Assembly (NCBI GenBank): GCA_951394405.1
Contig: OX596347.1
Coordinates: 1-54,991, forward strand
Direction of reading: 5' to 3'
Source: Coprinellus micaceus
Lineage: Eukaryota; Basidiomycota; Agaricomycetes; Agaricales; Psathyrellaceae
Length of the DNA stretch: 54,991 bases
The notes under the pieces are model-generated. The model made no database searches. It worked only from the letters and a program-made list of their open reading frames with translations, and was not told where the DNA came from. Both the position numbers and the translations under genes were made by a program. Below are positions 22,858 to 35,461 of this stretch, in pieces. How positions within the stretch are numbered: position 1 is the stretch's first letter; every line of letters starts with the position of its first letter.

Positions 22858-24921
22858 TTAATCTTTTATTATATTAGCACTAGTATTTCCAGCTAAATTA
22901 AATAATACAAAGAATGTAGAAGCTAAATATATTATAAATAATCTCATTTCAATAAACATATTAGTTGTTGGCTCTAATTGTACAGCGTACGCAGGTAAGT
23001 TTTCGTAGCTTACTAACATAGGAGTAAATACTAATAATAATAAAGATAATAATCCTATAGTAATATATAAAGAATAAGTAGTAATAATACCAGTATCTAA
23101 TTTAGCAATATTAATACCAGTATTATAGAAATTATTAGCTAAACCATAAGGTCCTATTAATTCAATAGCTCCTCTATCAATTTCTTTAGAAATTTTATAA
23201 CCTAATTTAAGTCCTTTATTCACTAATAAATGATTATAAATAACATCAAAATAATATTTACTATTAAAGAAAGTATATAATGACTTAATAATTTTATTTT
23301 TATGTGCGATGACATTAATAAAAGCTAAAGGTTTAACATGATATAAAAATATAGCAGTAAAAGCACCTAAGAAACTAATAATAGCAGGTAATAATTTAAT
23401 AAAAGGATTTAAAGAAAATTCTGCTTCAATTAAAGTTAAATTATTAGGATGAGTAAATAAAGAATTAGCAAAAAAATCACTACCTACACCAACATAAATA
23501 TCACTTACTATATAACCAAAAAATATACTAAATAAAGATAAAATTAATAAAGGTAAAATAGTAGCAATATTACTTTCATGAGTATTTAAATAATAATTTT
23601 TAGGAGCATTAGGATAAGTTAAAAAAACTAAACTTATTAATCTAAAACTATAAAAAGCAGTTATTCCTGCAGTTATTGTACCTAATATATAAGCATACAT
23701 ACCACTAAAACTATAATTACCAAAAGCTAATTCTAATATAAGATCTTTACTATAAAATCCAGTTAAATAAGGAGTAGCTAATAAACTTAAAGTACCAGTT
23801 AACATAACTGCATAAGTAAAAGGTAAAAATTTTATTAAACCACCCATTTTTCTTACATCTTGTTCATCTGCAAAAGCATGTATTACTGCTCCAGCTCCTA
23901 AAAATAATAATGCTTTAAAAAAAGCATGATTAACTGTATGCATTAAAGCTACATTATATTGACTTAAACCTATAGCCATCATCATATAACCTAATTGAGA
24001 AATAGTACTAAAAGCTATTATTCTTTTTAAATCATTTTGTAATAAACCAGCTGTAGCTGCAAAAAAAGCAGTACTTGTTCCTATTATTGTTATTATTAAT
24101 AATGCTGTACTACTATATTCTAATATAGGTGAACATCGTAATAATAAATATATTCCTGCTGTTACTAGTGTAGCGGCATGTAATAAAGCACTTACAGGTG
24201 TAGGAGCTTCCATACTTCCAGGTAACCAAGAATGTAAAGGTATATTAGCACTTTTAGCTAAAGCACCACCTAATAATAATAATGAAATAATAGTTATAGC
24301 TGTTTCATTCATATAAGGTATTAATGAAAATACTTGAGAATAATTTAAAGTTCCTAATAAAGAAAATATAGAAAAAAATCCTATACTCATTAACATATCT
24401 CCACCTCTATTCATTGTAAAAGCTAATATTGCGGATTTATTTGCTTGTATTCTAGTAAAATAATAATTGATTAATAAATAAGATACTACTCCTATAGCTT
24501 CCCAACCTACAAACATTACAAAAAAATTTCCACCACATATTAAAAATAACATTCCTGCTGTAAAGGCAGATAAATATGAAAAAAATCTTTGATTATGAGG
24601 ATCTGAAGATAAATAATCTATTGTATAGATATGAATTAATGTTGAACAATATACTACTGCTAATCCTAAAGATACTGTTAATTGATCAAAATAAAATTCC
24701 CATTTTATTTGCATTAATTCTGATTCTATCCAACTTCCTAAATCTATTTCTACTACTGATCCACTTATTCCTACTTCATAATAAGCTATACTTATTAAGA
24801 TAGAAGTTATGATTAAACAAGTACAAGTTATGATTTTTGAACCTGTGACTCCGACTTTTCTTCCTAGAAAACCTGAAACTATTGAACCTAATAAAGGTAA
24901 TAATATTATTGATAAATACAT
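22858..24921 (-). CDS. nad5: NADH dehydrogenase subunit 5
   Basis: The largest antiporter-like subunit of complex I, 687 aa. It includes the lateral helix at the C-terminal end. Signatures: GWEAIGVVSYLLINYYFTR near residue 139, NRGGDMLMSIGF near 170, PLHSWLPGSMEAPTPVSALL near 226 and HAFFKALLFLGAG near 332. The start MYLSIILLPLLGS is typical and the gene has no intron. Near the C-terminus PAYAV is encoded by a GCGTACGC palindrome that also occurs in spacers. It lies 53 nt after nad4L; fungal nad4L and nad5 usually overlap or abut, and here a module block separates them. Confidence 0.97.
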   Translation of the reverse strand: MYLSIILLPLLGSIVSGFLGRKVGVTGSKIITCTCLIITSILISIAYYEVGISGSVVEIDLGSWIESELMQIKWEFYFDQLTVSLGLAVVYCSTLIHIYTIDYLSSDPHNQRFFSYLSAFTAGMLFLICGGNFFVMFVGWEAIGVVSYLLINYYFTRIQANKSAILAFTMNRGGDMLMSIGFFSIFSLLGTLNYSQVFSLIPYMNETAITIISLLLLGGALAKSANIPLHSWLPGSMEAPTPVSALLHAATLVTAGIYLLLRCSPILEYSSTALLIITIIGTSTAFFAATAGLLQNDLKRIIAFSTISQLGYMMMAIGLSQYNVALMHTVNHAFFKALLFLGAGAVIHAFADEQDVRKMGGLIKFLPFTYAVMLTGTLSLLATPYLTGFYSKDLILELAFGNYSFSGMYAYILGTITAGITAFYSFRLISLVFLTYPNAPKNYYLNTHESNIATILPLLILSLFSIFFGYIVSDIYVGVGSDFFANSLFTHPNNLTLIEAEFSLNPFIKLLPAIISFLGAFTAIFLYHVKPLAFINVIAHKNKIIKSLYTFFNSKYYFDVIYNHLLVNKGLKLGYKISKEIDRGAIELIGPYGLANNFYNTGINIAKLDTGIITTYSLYITIGLLSLLLLVFTPMLVSYENLPAYAVQLEPTTNMFIEMRLFIIYLASTFFVLFNLAGNTSANIIKD

Positions 24922-24974
24922 TTTTGTTTAGTTAGTTGGCTGACTTGACTGACCATAAAGGTCATGGTCAGTCA

Positions 24975-25256
24975 CTATGTCCTTTGGACAGAACCAATTA
25001 ATGATATTGTACCTCTTAATCTATAATATGCTACTAATATGCTTAATCCTATAACTGATTCAGCTCCTGCTATAGATATAATAAATATACTAAATGTTTG
25101 ACCTATATTATCATCAAATCCATATGACATTATTAATATTAATAAAGTTACGGATAATAACATTATTTCTATAGCTATTATCATTAAAATTATATTTTTT
25201 CTATTTAAAATAAAACCTAATATTCCTATTAAAAATAATATTAAAGCTAAATTCAT
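24975..25256 (-). CDS. nad4L: NADH dehydrogenase subunit 4L
   Basis: Small complex I membrane subunit with three hydrophobic helices; 93 aa from the chosen ATG (MNLALILFLIGILGF). The longer frame, from 25292, would add 12 residues encoded over a CTCGCTCTGCGAG palindrome and is not family-like. The conserved acidic residues are in IAIEIMLLS and AGAESVIGL. The last codons and the stop are supplied by a TGTCCTTTGGACA module (24978-24990), giving the tail SVQRT. It precedes nad5 in the same direction. Confidence 0.95.
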   Translation of the reverse strand: MNLALILFLIGILGFILNRKNIILMIIAIEIMLLSVTLLILIMSYGFDDNIGQTFSIFIISIAGAESVIGLSILVAYYRLRGTISLIGSVQRT

Positions 25257-25436
25257 GTTTATTATCGCTCGCTCTGCGAGCAAGTTGTTCATTTTAGTTA
25301 AGTAATATTTGCTTTATCTGTTAAAAACAGTAAACACAAAAATAAGTATTGACGAAAGTCACTTACTTACTGACCATAAAGGTAAACCTGACCCTTTATG
25401 GTCAGGCTCAGGTCAAGTAAGTAACAGATAAAGCAA

Positions 25437-25507
25437 TAGGAAGTAGAGTAATCGAAACTCTGTCTGCAATGTGTAAAATTACTGCTAAACCACTCAGCTA
25501 ACCTCCT
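25437..25507 (-). tRNA. trnV: tRNA-Val (UAC)
   Basis: On the minus strand: acceptor AGGAGGT/ACTTCCT, anticodon arm GTAAT-TTTACAC-ATTGC (TAC), T arm AGAGT-TTCGATT-ACTCT. Confidence 0.88.
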
Positions 25508-26043
25508 TAAATTTATTTATTAGATTTTTTTGCTATGTTAAATTTGTTTAAAAAATAAGAAACTGACTGACCATGACCCTAAAAATCATGATAAGTCAGT
25601 TAATTACCCTGCTTAAGCAGGGTCATGGTCAGGTAAGGACAGGGTGACTTTCGGCATCAAGTCTATTAAAAAAATTAGACAAGTAATTACTACTTATAGT
25701 TTTGTTGGCCTTAAAATTTACTGGTTGTTTTGCAATATATGTGACTTGACCTGACTGACCTTTATGGTAAGTTACTTACCTTAGGGTAATTAAGGGTCAT
25801 GGTCAGTCACTAAGTAAGTAACACAGAGCTAATTTTAGAATATAAGTATGACTTTTGGTAAGTAGCCCTTTGTGCTTGCGTAAGTGACCTGACTTAGAAA
25901 GTCAATATTTATGGTAAGTCAGCAATACAAATTTATTTTTCCCTAAATATTTCAAATTGATATTTTTATTTCAAAGAGATAGCTCTTGTATTAAATATAT
26001 TGCTTAAATTTTACTAGTGACGAAAGTGACCTGACTTAGTGAC

Positions 26044-26115
26044 TGACCATAAAGGTCACTTAGAAAGTAAGTTAATTACTGACGAAAGTCAGGTCAGGTC
26101 ATCAAGTAAGTAAGT
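26044..26115 (+). repeat. 72-nt composite repeat, copy 1 of 2
   Basis: A string of TGACCATAAAGGTCA, ACTTAGAAAGTAAGT and TGACGAAAGTCA modules that recurs exactly at 26208-26279. Confidence 0.95.
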
Positions 26116-26207
26116 CCTTAATAAAGATTTAATTTTAGAGCTATCGCTCCGCGACAATTAATGCTTCCTATAATCACCAGTAAACCTACGCTGCCCTTAC
26201 CATGACT

Positions 26208-26279
26208 TGACCATAAAGGTCACTTAGAAAGTAAGTTAATTACTGACGAAAGTCAGGTCAGGTCATCAAGTAAGTAAGT
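26208..26279 (+). repeat. 72-nt composite repeat, copy 2 of 2
   Basis: Exact direct copy of 26044-26115; the flanks differ, so the duplicated unit is the module string itself. Confidence 0.95.
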
Positions 26280-26376
26280 GGTGAATGTAGGCCAAGCAAT
26301 TCTTGCTTAGCAATAATTCATTTTTTAAAACTAAATTACTTGCTAGCAGGACAACAACTAAAAATTTTAAGAAGTT

Positions 26377-26538
26377 ATGCCTCAATTAATACCTTTTTTC
26401 TTCTTTAATCAAATATTCTTTTCATTTGTTGTTTTATTTAGTATAATTTATATTTTTTCTAAATATATTTTACCTCAATTTACTTTTCAACAAGTTATTA
26501 GATTATATATCACTAAATTAAGTAATAATGGAAGATAA
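26377..26538 (+). CDS. atp8: ATP synthase subunit 8
   Basis: Small Fo subunit forming part of the peripheral stalk; 53 aa. It begins [15 protein letters not shown], the typical fungal Atp8 opening, followed by one membrane helix and a short polar tail ending KLSNNGR. The size agrees with the fungal range of about 48-55 aa. It lies on the plus strand, opposite to its neighbour atp6, so the common atp8-atp6 co-transcription is not possible here. Confidence 0.95.
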   Translation: MPQLIPFFFFNQIFFSFVVLFSIIYIFSKYILPQFTFQQVIRLYITKLSNNGR

Positions 26539-27065
26539 TTTATTAGCTGTTTCTTAATAGCCATAATTTACTTGCGCAACAAGCGCAAGTAAATTATTTG
26601 GACAGACACGCAGCTAATATTATTTTAACCCTTAATACAATTATCCCTTATGGTAAGTAAGTCACTTGCGCCTACTTTCTAAGTCAGTTACTGACCCTGC
26701 TTAAGCAGGTTCATGGTCAGGTAATTTTTATATTTTTCTAAATAATCTGAGGTTAATCTAGTAGATACGGTACTTGCGCTTGCTGACCATAAAGGTCACT
26801 GACTGACCATTAATTAACTGACCCTTTAGGTTAAGTCAGATAGATATCTTCTGGAAATTTTTATAGTTCAACAGAACCAATTAGTTATCTATATTCTAAA
26901 AAAAAATAGTTGGGTCTATAGCTTTAGCGTTAATAGGTGAAATAGAAAAAGTAGAAAAATTGTTTTTAAGATATTACTACTTTCGCTTTGCGAGAAAGGC
27001 TAGGGATAAATTTATTTTGTAACATTTTATATTAAAAATATATTTATCTTGCTTAATCTAAATTA
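26539..27065. repeat. atp8-atp6 spacer
   Basis: GCGCAACAAGCGC and TTCGCTTTGCGAGAA-type palindromes, CCCTGCTTAAGCAGG near 26696 and ACCATAAAGGT modules. A short open stretch near 26912-27030 has no recognisable match and I do not call it a gene. Confidence 0.7.
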
Positions 27066-27833
27066 TTAATGTAATTCTATAGCATCTCTTAAGTAAGAAC
27101 ATGTTAATAAAGTAAATACAAAAGCTTGAATTAAAGACACTGCAATTTCTAAACCTACTAAAGCTAAAAATATCGCAAATGGTATTAAAGTTATAATAGC
27201 TACTATTATATTACCTGTAAATAATTTATATAAATAAGTAGATAATATTTTTAATAGTGTATGACCAGCTACAATATTAGCAAATAATCGAACTCCTAAT
27301 GATACAGCTCTAGCTAAATAAGAAATTAATTCAATTAATGCTAATAAAGGTACTAAACCTAAGGGAGTTCCAGCAGGTATAAAGAATGAGAAAAATTTAA
27401 TTCCGTGTATCGAGATTGATAATATAGTTACTCCTATGAAGATTGTTAAACTTAAACCTAAAGCTACTACACCACTGGCTGTTACTGCAAAAGAATAAGG
27501 TACATTAGAGATTAAATTTCCTATTAATATAAAGAAAAATAATGAATATATAAATGGTAAATATATTTCATTATGGTTACCTATTTGTTCTCTTACCATA
27601 GTATTTAAACTTGCAAATGAGGATTCTAAGGTTATAGACGTTTTACTTGGGACTAAGTTATAATCATTATTTCCATAGTAGTGTAATCCTACTACTATTA
27701 AGAATATAAAAATTGTATATAAAGCTAAATTTGTTAAGCTTATGTTTATATGACCTAATATAGGTGCATTAATACCTATTAAGCTTGTTACTTCAAATTG
27801 ATTTAAGGGAGATAAAATAAATAAATTATTCAT
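27066..27833 (-). CDS. atp6: ATP synthase subunit 6
   Basis: Proton-channel a subunit of Fo, 255 aa. The half-channel helix SLGVRLFANIVAGHTLLK (essential Arg, near residue 180) and the C-terminal LEIAVSLIQAFVFTLL are present. The N-terminus MNNLFILSPLNQFEV is family-like. The first seven coding bases and the whole upstream leader to trnW belong to the inverted repeat, so the same leader also precedes the orf at 11717. No TGA, no intron. Confidence 0.97.
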   Translation of the reverse strand: MNNLFILSPLNQFEVTSLIGINAPILGHINISLTNLALYTIFIFLIVVGLHYYGNNDYNLVPSKTSITLESSFASLNTMVREQIGNHNEIYLPFIYSLFFFILIGNLISNVPYSFAVTASGVVALGLSLTIFIGVTILSISIHGIKFFSFFIPAGTPLGLVPLLALIELISYLARAVSLGVRLFANIVAGHTLLKILSTYLYKLFTGNIIVAIITLIPFAIFLALVGLEIAVSLIQAFVFTLLTCSYLRDAIELH

Positions 27834-27978
27834 AATTATTATTTGTATTTTATTTAAACCACATATTTAGAATATAAAAGAATGGCTTTTTTTTTAGAAT
27901 TAAATTACTAAAAAAAATATAGTAAGCTTAATATATAAAATTCTATTAGCAATACTAAATTATATCTATCTAACAATA

Positions 27979-28049
27979 CAAGAGCGAGGCGACTCGAACG
28001 CCTACAAACAGTTTTGGAGACTGTGATACTACCATTATACAACGCTCTT
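27979..28049 (-). tRNA. trnW: tRNA-Trp (CCA), copy B
   Basis: Identical second copy with the CCA anticodon; the closest gene to atp6 on its upstream side, with about 145 nt between them. Confidence 0.93.
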
Positions 28050-28215
28050 TACTTACGAAAGTAAGCAGTTACATGGTTGACCAGACTTACTGAGCCTGCT
28101 AAAGCAGGGGTCATGGTCAGTCAAGTCAGGTAATTGACTTTCGTCATCAGTCAGTCGATTGTCTTATTTTTAAACAAATTTAGTTGCTAAGCAAGTAAGT
28201 AAGCAGAGAATAAAT

Positions 28216-28287
28216 TGGAGAAAGATAGATTCGAACTATCATTATTATATTGCAAATATAACCGATTAACCATTATCAGATTTCCCC
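28216..28287 (-). tRNA. trnA: tRNA-Ala (UGC), copy B
   Basis: Identical second copy in repeat arm B. Confidence 0.88.
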
Positions 28288-28431
28288 TTACTTACCTTAC
28301 CTTACCATTAATTACCTTACCTGACTGACCATAAGGTAACTTAGAAAGTAAGCAGTGGTTGACCTGACCCTCAAGGGTCATGGTAAGTCAGGCTTTACTT
28401 TTGGTAAGGCATATTTAATGTTTTTTTTAAA

Positions 28432-28502
28432 TACGAATAATCAGATTCGAACTGATAATATCTACTTGGAAGGTAGAGGTTATACCATTTAACTATACTC
28501 GT
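28432..28502 (-). tRNA. trnG: tRNA-Gly (UCC), copy B
   Basis: Identical second copy in repeat arm B. Confidence 0.92.
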
Positions 28503-28621
28503 GATCCTACTAATTTTATATTTTAAATTAGTGACTTACCATGACCCCTGCTAAAGCAGGGGTCAGTCAGGCAGGAGAAAAAATAAGGGATAAAAATATC
28601 CCAACGCTATATTTTAAACAA

Positions 28622-28705
28622 TACGAACAAAGAGACTTGAACTCTTAAGGGATTACTCCCACTTCTGCTTAAGAGAAGATTGTTTACCAATTTCAACATG
28701 TTCGT
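28622..28705 (-). tRNA. trnL: tRNA-Leu (UAA), copy B
   Basis: Identical second copy in repeat arm B. Confidence 0.92.
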
Positions 28706-28852
28706 TCTTTACCATTAATTACCTTATTGACCATAAAGGTCACTTACGAAAGTAAACCCCTTACCCTGCTTAAGCAGGGTTGACCATAAAGGTCAGGTCA
28801 GTCACTTACTTTCGTAAGCGGGGTCATGGTCAAGTCACAGTAAATTTATTTT

Positions 28853-28928
28853 ATATTATTGTAAATTTATTATATTATTGTAAATTTATTATATTATTGT
28901 AAATTTATTATATTATTGTAAATTTATT
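28853..28928. repeat. 19-nt tandem repeat, four units (copy B)
   Basis: Mirror copy of the 19-nt array with the same unit number, so the repeat count is held equal between the two arms. Confidence 0.95.
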
Positions 28929-29099
28929 TTATATTATCTGTTACTTACTTAGTGACTGACCTGACCTTTATGGTAAACCCTGCTTTAGCAGGGTCAGGTC
29001 CAGTCAGTCAACCTGTTACGAAAGTCACTGCTTTTTTAACCTTACCTTTATGGTAAGTCAGTTAAAAAATAAGTATTTTTTATTTTTACAAATATAAAC

Positions 29100-32000
29100 A
29101 TTTAGTTTTTTTATAAATTAGTATTGCTAAACTAATAAATCTTATACTTTACAGTATTTACATTTGCAACCTATTTAGAAATGTTCTATTTCTTAATTAT
29201 TATTGTTCTGTTTTAATTTTGTTAAAGCAAAACAATATATTAGTATAAAGGGAGTAGATTCTTGCTTTATAGACATTCAGCACTTATCTATTATGTTTGT
29301 GGCTACCCAACTATGCATTTATATCAATTTAATTAAAATAAAATTAAAATGATTACAAACAATTGGTACACTATATAAACACAGCCTATTGGTCCTTTCG
29401 TACTGGAAGGTCTGTCCCTGTTTACTAAATTTTCCACCAGAAGATAGGGACCATACTGACTCACGTCGTATTAAACCCAACTCACGTACCCTTTTAATCG
29501 GCGAACAGCCGAACCCTTCCAAGCTTCTTCCCCCGGAGGATAGGATGAGTCGACATCGAGGTGCCAAACAGCCGAGACAATGTGTACTCTCGTCGGCTAT
29601 CAGCCTGTTATCCCTAGCGTAACTTTTATTAATTGATCCCCGTCTATCCCATATTATAGCGAGGGGTCACTATGCCCTACTTACGTATCTGTTTGACTTT
29701 TAAGTCTATCAGTTAAGCATGCTTAACGCCATTGAACTCTGCGCAACCCTTCACTGGTTGATTGATCTCCATTCAATTTCTAGCTATGCCTTTTAAAAAG
29801 AAAAAACTCTTAGAAATGACCAATTTAATTTAATAAAATCATAATCAGGTCAGGTCAATAGAGGTATTTGTAATTTTAATTTTTATTAAATTATATTGGT
29901 TGCTAAGCAAGCCAAAAAAACAAAACAATTGGATGTACTTTGCTACTATTTTAAAGACGACCGCCCCAGTCAAACTGCCAATTAGTCAACTCTCCCTTTA
30001 TATTTTAATTTTAAGGTGAACATAAACCCAACTTATATTATAAGGTTTCCACTAACATCTTTCGATTTACCTATTCACTATTAATATAAGCTGTTCTAGA
30101 TTCATATGATAACTAATTACAGTAAAGCTGCATAGGGTCTTCCCGTCCCCCTGGTGGTAACGCGCATCTGCACGCGTAATTCAATTTCACTGAGCAAGTT
30201 GTAGAGACAGCGAGACCATCGTTACATTATTGATACCGGACCACATTTAATGGCCAATTTATTTTGCTACCTTAGGATCCTCATAGTTAAGACCGCTATT
30301 AACCAGACTTTCGATAAATCACAGTTTTATTAGTAAAAGCGCTAATGCAGTATTGCAATAAACGCTACTAACCATGATTGTTCTTATATTAATGGCATTG
30401 GGCAAATTTCACACAGTATACTATCACATTAATGATTGCACTGTGTTGTGTTTTTAGTAAACAGTCGTGGCCTCCGATTATGTGTCACCTTATTATTAAT
30501 TACTTGTTTCCAAGTAATATATATTAAATAATAAGGTACCTCTTGTCGTCAAACTTATGAGGTGAATTTGCCGAGTTCCTTAACAACTTTTAGCTCTACG
30601 CCTTAGTATTCTCAACTAACGAACCTGTGTCGGTTTAGGGTACGGTAGTACTAAGCTTTAAATTAATTAAAGCCAATATATTAATTTCCTGATCATTAAA
30701 TATTGCGCTGTATTTTACAAAAAGCAATATATAATGATTTGCTATAATATACTCATCAGTAGTAGCTATTGCTACATTCCTTAGAGGCCGCATTAACACA
30801 AAGAGGATCAACCTTTCTATTGTAACCCTTTCGTATTCGGCGAATTCCATTATAGGAATTTTTTACGTTACTCATGTCAGCATTCTCTCTTCAGTAACCT
30901 AATATATAATGAAACACTATAATTTCAACAGTTATACTGAATGTTCTACTACCTAGATTAAGAATAAATACTAAAAAATATTAATATCTTAATCAACACA
31001 ATATCGGTTGATTGTTTAGACCCGTTGAATTTTCGGCGCGACTATCTCTAGTAGCTGCTGTTGCGTTGTTACAAACGTTCATTATAAGTAGCGACTGCCA
31101 GGCTCACTTCACAGCTGTATTTGATATTGCTACGTCCTTAATTTCACTTAACAATCATTTGGGACCTTGATTAGTGTTCTCGGCTGTTTCCGTCTTGACT
31201 GTCCAACTTAGCATGTACAGTCTGAATATCTACTATCAATTTATGTAATTCCGAGATTCACTTCCAAAGGTAAGATTTTCTAGATCCCCGCAACCTAAAC
31301 GCATTAACCAAAATTAAAAATTAACAGGTTATTTTGTTGGGAATTGCCCTTGCTGTACCTCCATAAATCTCTTAGGTAGACATCATACTAAAATATGTTT
31401 CGGTAGAAAACCAGCTAGCACCAGGTTAGATTGGCATTTCACCACTTACCAAAACTCATCGGAGAATTATGCAACATTCAACCGTTCGATCCATTATAAT
31501 CTGGTCTTGGTAAGATCACCTGGCTTCGGGTCTAATAGAAGTAACTTACCCATTACTATTTTGTTTTTATAGTATAGTCGCTTTCGCTAAGGCTATGAAC
31601 CTTGCTACTTCTATTAACTTGCTGACCCATTATGCAAAAGGTACGCCGTCATTCTACTAACAATTAATGTTAAGAATTTCGACTGCTTATAGAATTACTA
31701 ATTCAAGATCTATTTCACCATTTTTTAATTTAACTAAATTAAAATATATGTATACTACATGCTTTTCAAACTTTTCCTTCACAGTACTTTTGCACTATCG
31801 CTAAATTTATAATACTTAGCCTTAGAGGATGGTTCCCCTTTATTCCAACAAGTTAACTCTCATTGTACTTATTATTCTAGTAATATTTAAGCCATGTCTA
31901 TTTTTAAAAAAATCCAGACAGGCAGTAACTAGTTATTATCTATTTTTAAAAAATAAGATAATAATTATCCACTCATTTAAAGCGCTTGCTAATTTATCTT

Positions 32001-32401
32001 AGCAAGGAGTTTATATTAATATAAGGACTATTATTAACCTTTTTATAGTTATATTTTAAAATTAAAATATATTTTGTTTTTTATATATAAACTCGATATT
32101 TAGGCTAATTCGATTTCACTCACCATTACTTTCGAAGTCTCGGTTGATTTCCTTTCCTTTCCTTAATAAAATGTTTTACTTCAGGAAGTGTTTTATAATA
32201 AAGATTTACCTTAGGATTGCTTAATAAATATATTCCTTAATATTATTTTTTTAGGTTAAGCTTTTGGTTTAATAACCTCCTTTTTATATAAATTTGCCTT
32301 AGTTTTCCTTAATAATCCCTTTTTATTACGTTTATGTTAATACAATTATTTTTAATGTTACTATATATTTGACATCGATACTTTTAAATCTGTTAATTTA
32401 T
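29100..32401 (-). rRNA. rnl: Large subunit ribosomal RNA (copy B)
   Basis: Second copy of the LSU rRNA gene on the minus strand. It matches copy A apart from one extra base in the G run at about 31348-31350. Ends are estimated. Confidence 0.93.
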
Positions 32402-32571
32402 TATTAAAATATGTTTTATTCTTATTATTATTAAATTGTAAAATTTAAAGATTAAATCTTAAAAAAACCTGTCCTGACCACTTACCATAAAGGTCGGGTC
32501 AAGTCATTGGCAACAAAATCACTAATTTAAAAATAAGGGTCATGGTCAGAGGGTTAAAATATGTTTTATTT

Positions 32572-34121
32572 ATTATCCAACTGCTCGTTCCCGAACAGTT
32601 ACCTTGCTATGACTTTTGAGATGTTACTCAGAAGAGTTCACTAATATTAATAATATAAAACAATTATAATTGTTTTAAATTAAATATTGGTAATTAAAAC
32701 CATGATTTGATCTTAAGATAAGATTATAGTCAGTATAATTATAATTATATAAATAGTAGTTTCTCTCTATCCAAGCTTCTTCCCAGCGACAGACAGTTAG
32801 TTCATCCCGAATATAAACTTCACCGTTGCGTAATGATCAACGATTACTCGAAATTCCTCCTTCATGTTGTCGAATTTCAGACAACAATCCGTCTAAAAAA
32901 AAAATTAACTTTCTTTAATGATTTGCTATTTCTTTACTTAGATTTTTGCGTCATTTTGTAAAAGTTTTTATAGCACGTCTATAGCCCAGTTCATGAGGGC
33001 CATAACGACTTGTCTTAGTCCCAAATGAATTTATTTAAAATACATAAATTGTTAAGTAAAAATTAACAACAGGGATTGCGTCCGTTAGTGGAGTTAACCT
33101 AACTTTTCACAATACGGACTGACGACAGCCATGCAACACCTGTAAACGAATTTCTAATAATTTATTTAAAAAAATAAATAGTAGAAACTACTCAAATAAT
33201 AATTAAAAATTATTTTTTTGGATATACAAGAACTGGTAAGATTTTACGCGTACTCTCGTATTAAATAACATGCTTCACTTCGTTTGCTTCGAGACCGACT
33301 AATTTTTTTGGTTTCAGTTTTGCAACCGTACTCTCAAGGCGGAATGGTTAACGCGTTAGCATCGCTATCAATTCTTTTATTAACAAACTACCATTCATCG
33401 TTGACAGTGAGAGGTATCTGGGTATCTAATCCTATTTCCTATTCTCACCTTCGTTTCTCAGCGTCAATCATTTCTAGATAAAAAGCTTTCACCCTTAGTA
33501 TTCCACTTAATATCTACGGATTTCATCCCTACACTAAGTATTATTTGGTTTATCCTCAATATGATTCTAGCTTATAGTCATTCATTTTTATATTATGATA
33601 ATTTAAAAATGGAACTTTTGTAAGCTGCCTACACACCCTTTACGCCTTTTAAAGACGACTAACGTTTGCGTTTCTGGCGTTACCGAGTCTTCTGGCACCA
33701 GTAATTTAGACAACACTATTAGTAAAGTAATATCATTTTTTTCCTTTACGTTATCATAAAGACCATCTATTAAATGATTTTATGATTTCAGTTAGCTAGT
33801 TCACTCTTGCGAGCATTGACTAATATTCTTGACTGCAGATTGCTTATGCAATTTGGGACTTCTCATTCCCAATGTGGCCAGCGGTTCTTTCAAACTTGAC
33901 TATTGATCGTAGGCTTGGTAGGCTTTTACTCTACCAACTACCATTAAACAAAATAAATCAATTCTTATAGTGGAAAATTTCCTTTATTATAAAACTATCC
34001 TCTATTTGAGAGGTCTATAAGGTATCTAATTTATTATTACTCACCTGTACACCTTGTTATTTGAAAACAAACGATTTGCATGTCTTAAAACTACTGAAAA
34101 ACGTTCAATCAGAACCAAAAT
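32572..34121 (-). rRNA. rns: Small subunit ribosomal RNA (copy B)
   Basis: Exact reverse-complement copy of the SSU rRNA gene in the other repeat arm, with the same landmarks. Ends are approximate. Confidence 0.93.
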
Positions 34122-34251
34122 TAAATTCTTACTGATAATTTAATATAAATTACTATTTATATTGTATTTTATATGCTATGGCTATAGAATTTTTCTAAGC
34201 AAGCAATTTTTATTTTTTTATTACTCTTTTATTTTTACTGCTTTTTATGAT

Positions 34252-35461
34252 TTATAAAAATAACTGACCTGACCATAAGGTCACTAATTTTTTCAATGAA
34301 CTAGGCAACTTTTGGATAGAATCCTGAATATATACTCTATAAGGGTATTTACCATTAATAGGAGTACCATAATTCAAGGTGATACTAATAATCCGCCCTT
34401 ACTTACCCTGCTAAAGCAGGGTTAGTCACTGAAAACAATGCTAGCATCTGCTAGTTCAAATATATATTTTAAAATAAAATTAGAATCAAAATTAGATAAA
34501 TTATGACAATTGAAGGTATATCCGTTATACTTTCTTCTAAGTATGGATTGGAAAGCATCTTTGAACATGTAGCTTTCATTTATATAATCTCCTAAGAAGA
34601 AAGATAAACCTGCAGTAGCATCCAGATTATTATAATAAATACAGATTAAGTAAGGTTTGAATATTACCCTCCCGTTATCTTGAGTTACTCTTTGAGCTTC
34701 AATATCGAATACTCCTATTTTATTGCTAAGTATTTTATCCCCCGCCAATTCTTGCATAAAATTAGTATTAATAGAATTAGTAACTAATAACATTTTACCG
34801 TCGATAGAATATAAATATTTTTTAGGATATTTACCTAAAATTACTCTTTCGAATGTTCCGGCTTCTTTTTGAATATCTTGAATTCGTATTTTACATAAGC
34901 CATCCTTGAATACTTCTATGTTATTAGTCTTAAAACCAAATTCATTTTTAATTACTTCTATTTGAAATACCTTATTACCTTCGGCAAACACTGTGTATCT
35001 CATACTATCATTTGTGGAAATAGGAGTACCTAAAACAGTTCCCATAAGATAAGGACTATTAAAACCTGGAATTTTATAATGATGACGAAAGTCACTGTCG
35101 TGAAATCACTTTTTCTTTTTGTGAAGCCACCGGTTAACATTCTTTCCGTAGGTATATCTCCTGACCAAAGGTCACTATAGAAACCGTGGAAATTAACAGC
35201 AGAGAAAAAGACATCCGTATAACCAGAATCTTTTAAGAACAATTCTGCTATGATATTATTTATAAAGAGTATTTTTTCCTCTTGCGTACCAGTAGTTCCC
35301 CACATCTTATCAATAGAAATGAAGCCGCCAGAAGTTTTTTCCAATTGGAACTGTATTAAAATATAACCTTTATTATTCTTTTCTTGCATAATAGGAATAA
35401 CTTTTTCTTCCCAAACTTTTTGTATGTATTTTCTAATAATATCGCTAGTAATTAGAGTGAC
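34252..35461 (-). pseudogene. Broken second family B DNA polymerase, dpo2 (copy B)
   Basis: Identical second copy of the dpo2 relic, with the same frameshift, the same CCCTGCTTTAGCAGGG interruption and the same 3' truncation. Shared damage means it arose before duplication or has been spread by gene conversion between the repeats. Confidence 0.85.

Larger units (their letters stand above)
25508..26376. repeat. trnV-atp8 spacer, 0.87 kb of hairpin modules
   Basis: No gene seen. CCCTGCTTAAGCAGGG near 25608, several ACCATAAAGGT blocks, and two exact 72-nt direct copies (26044-26115 and 26208-26279) separated by 92 bases. Confidence 0.78.

Noticed and set aside
26912..27030. Short open stretch in the atp8-atp6 spacer
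   Set aside because: Under 40 codons, no start in a good context, no family match.
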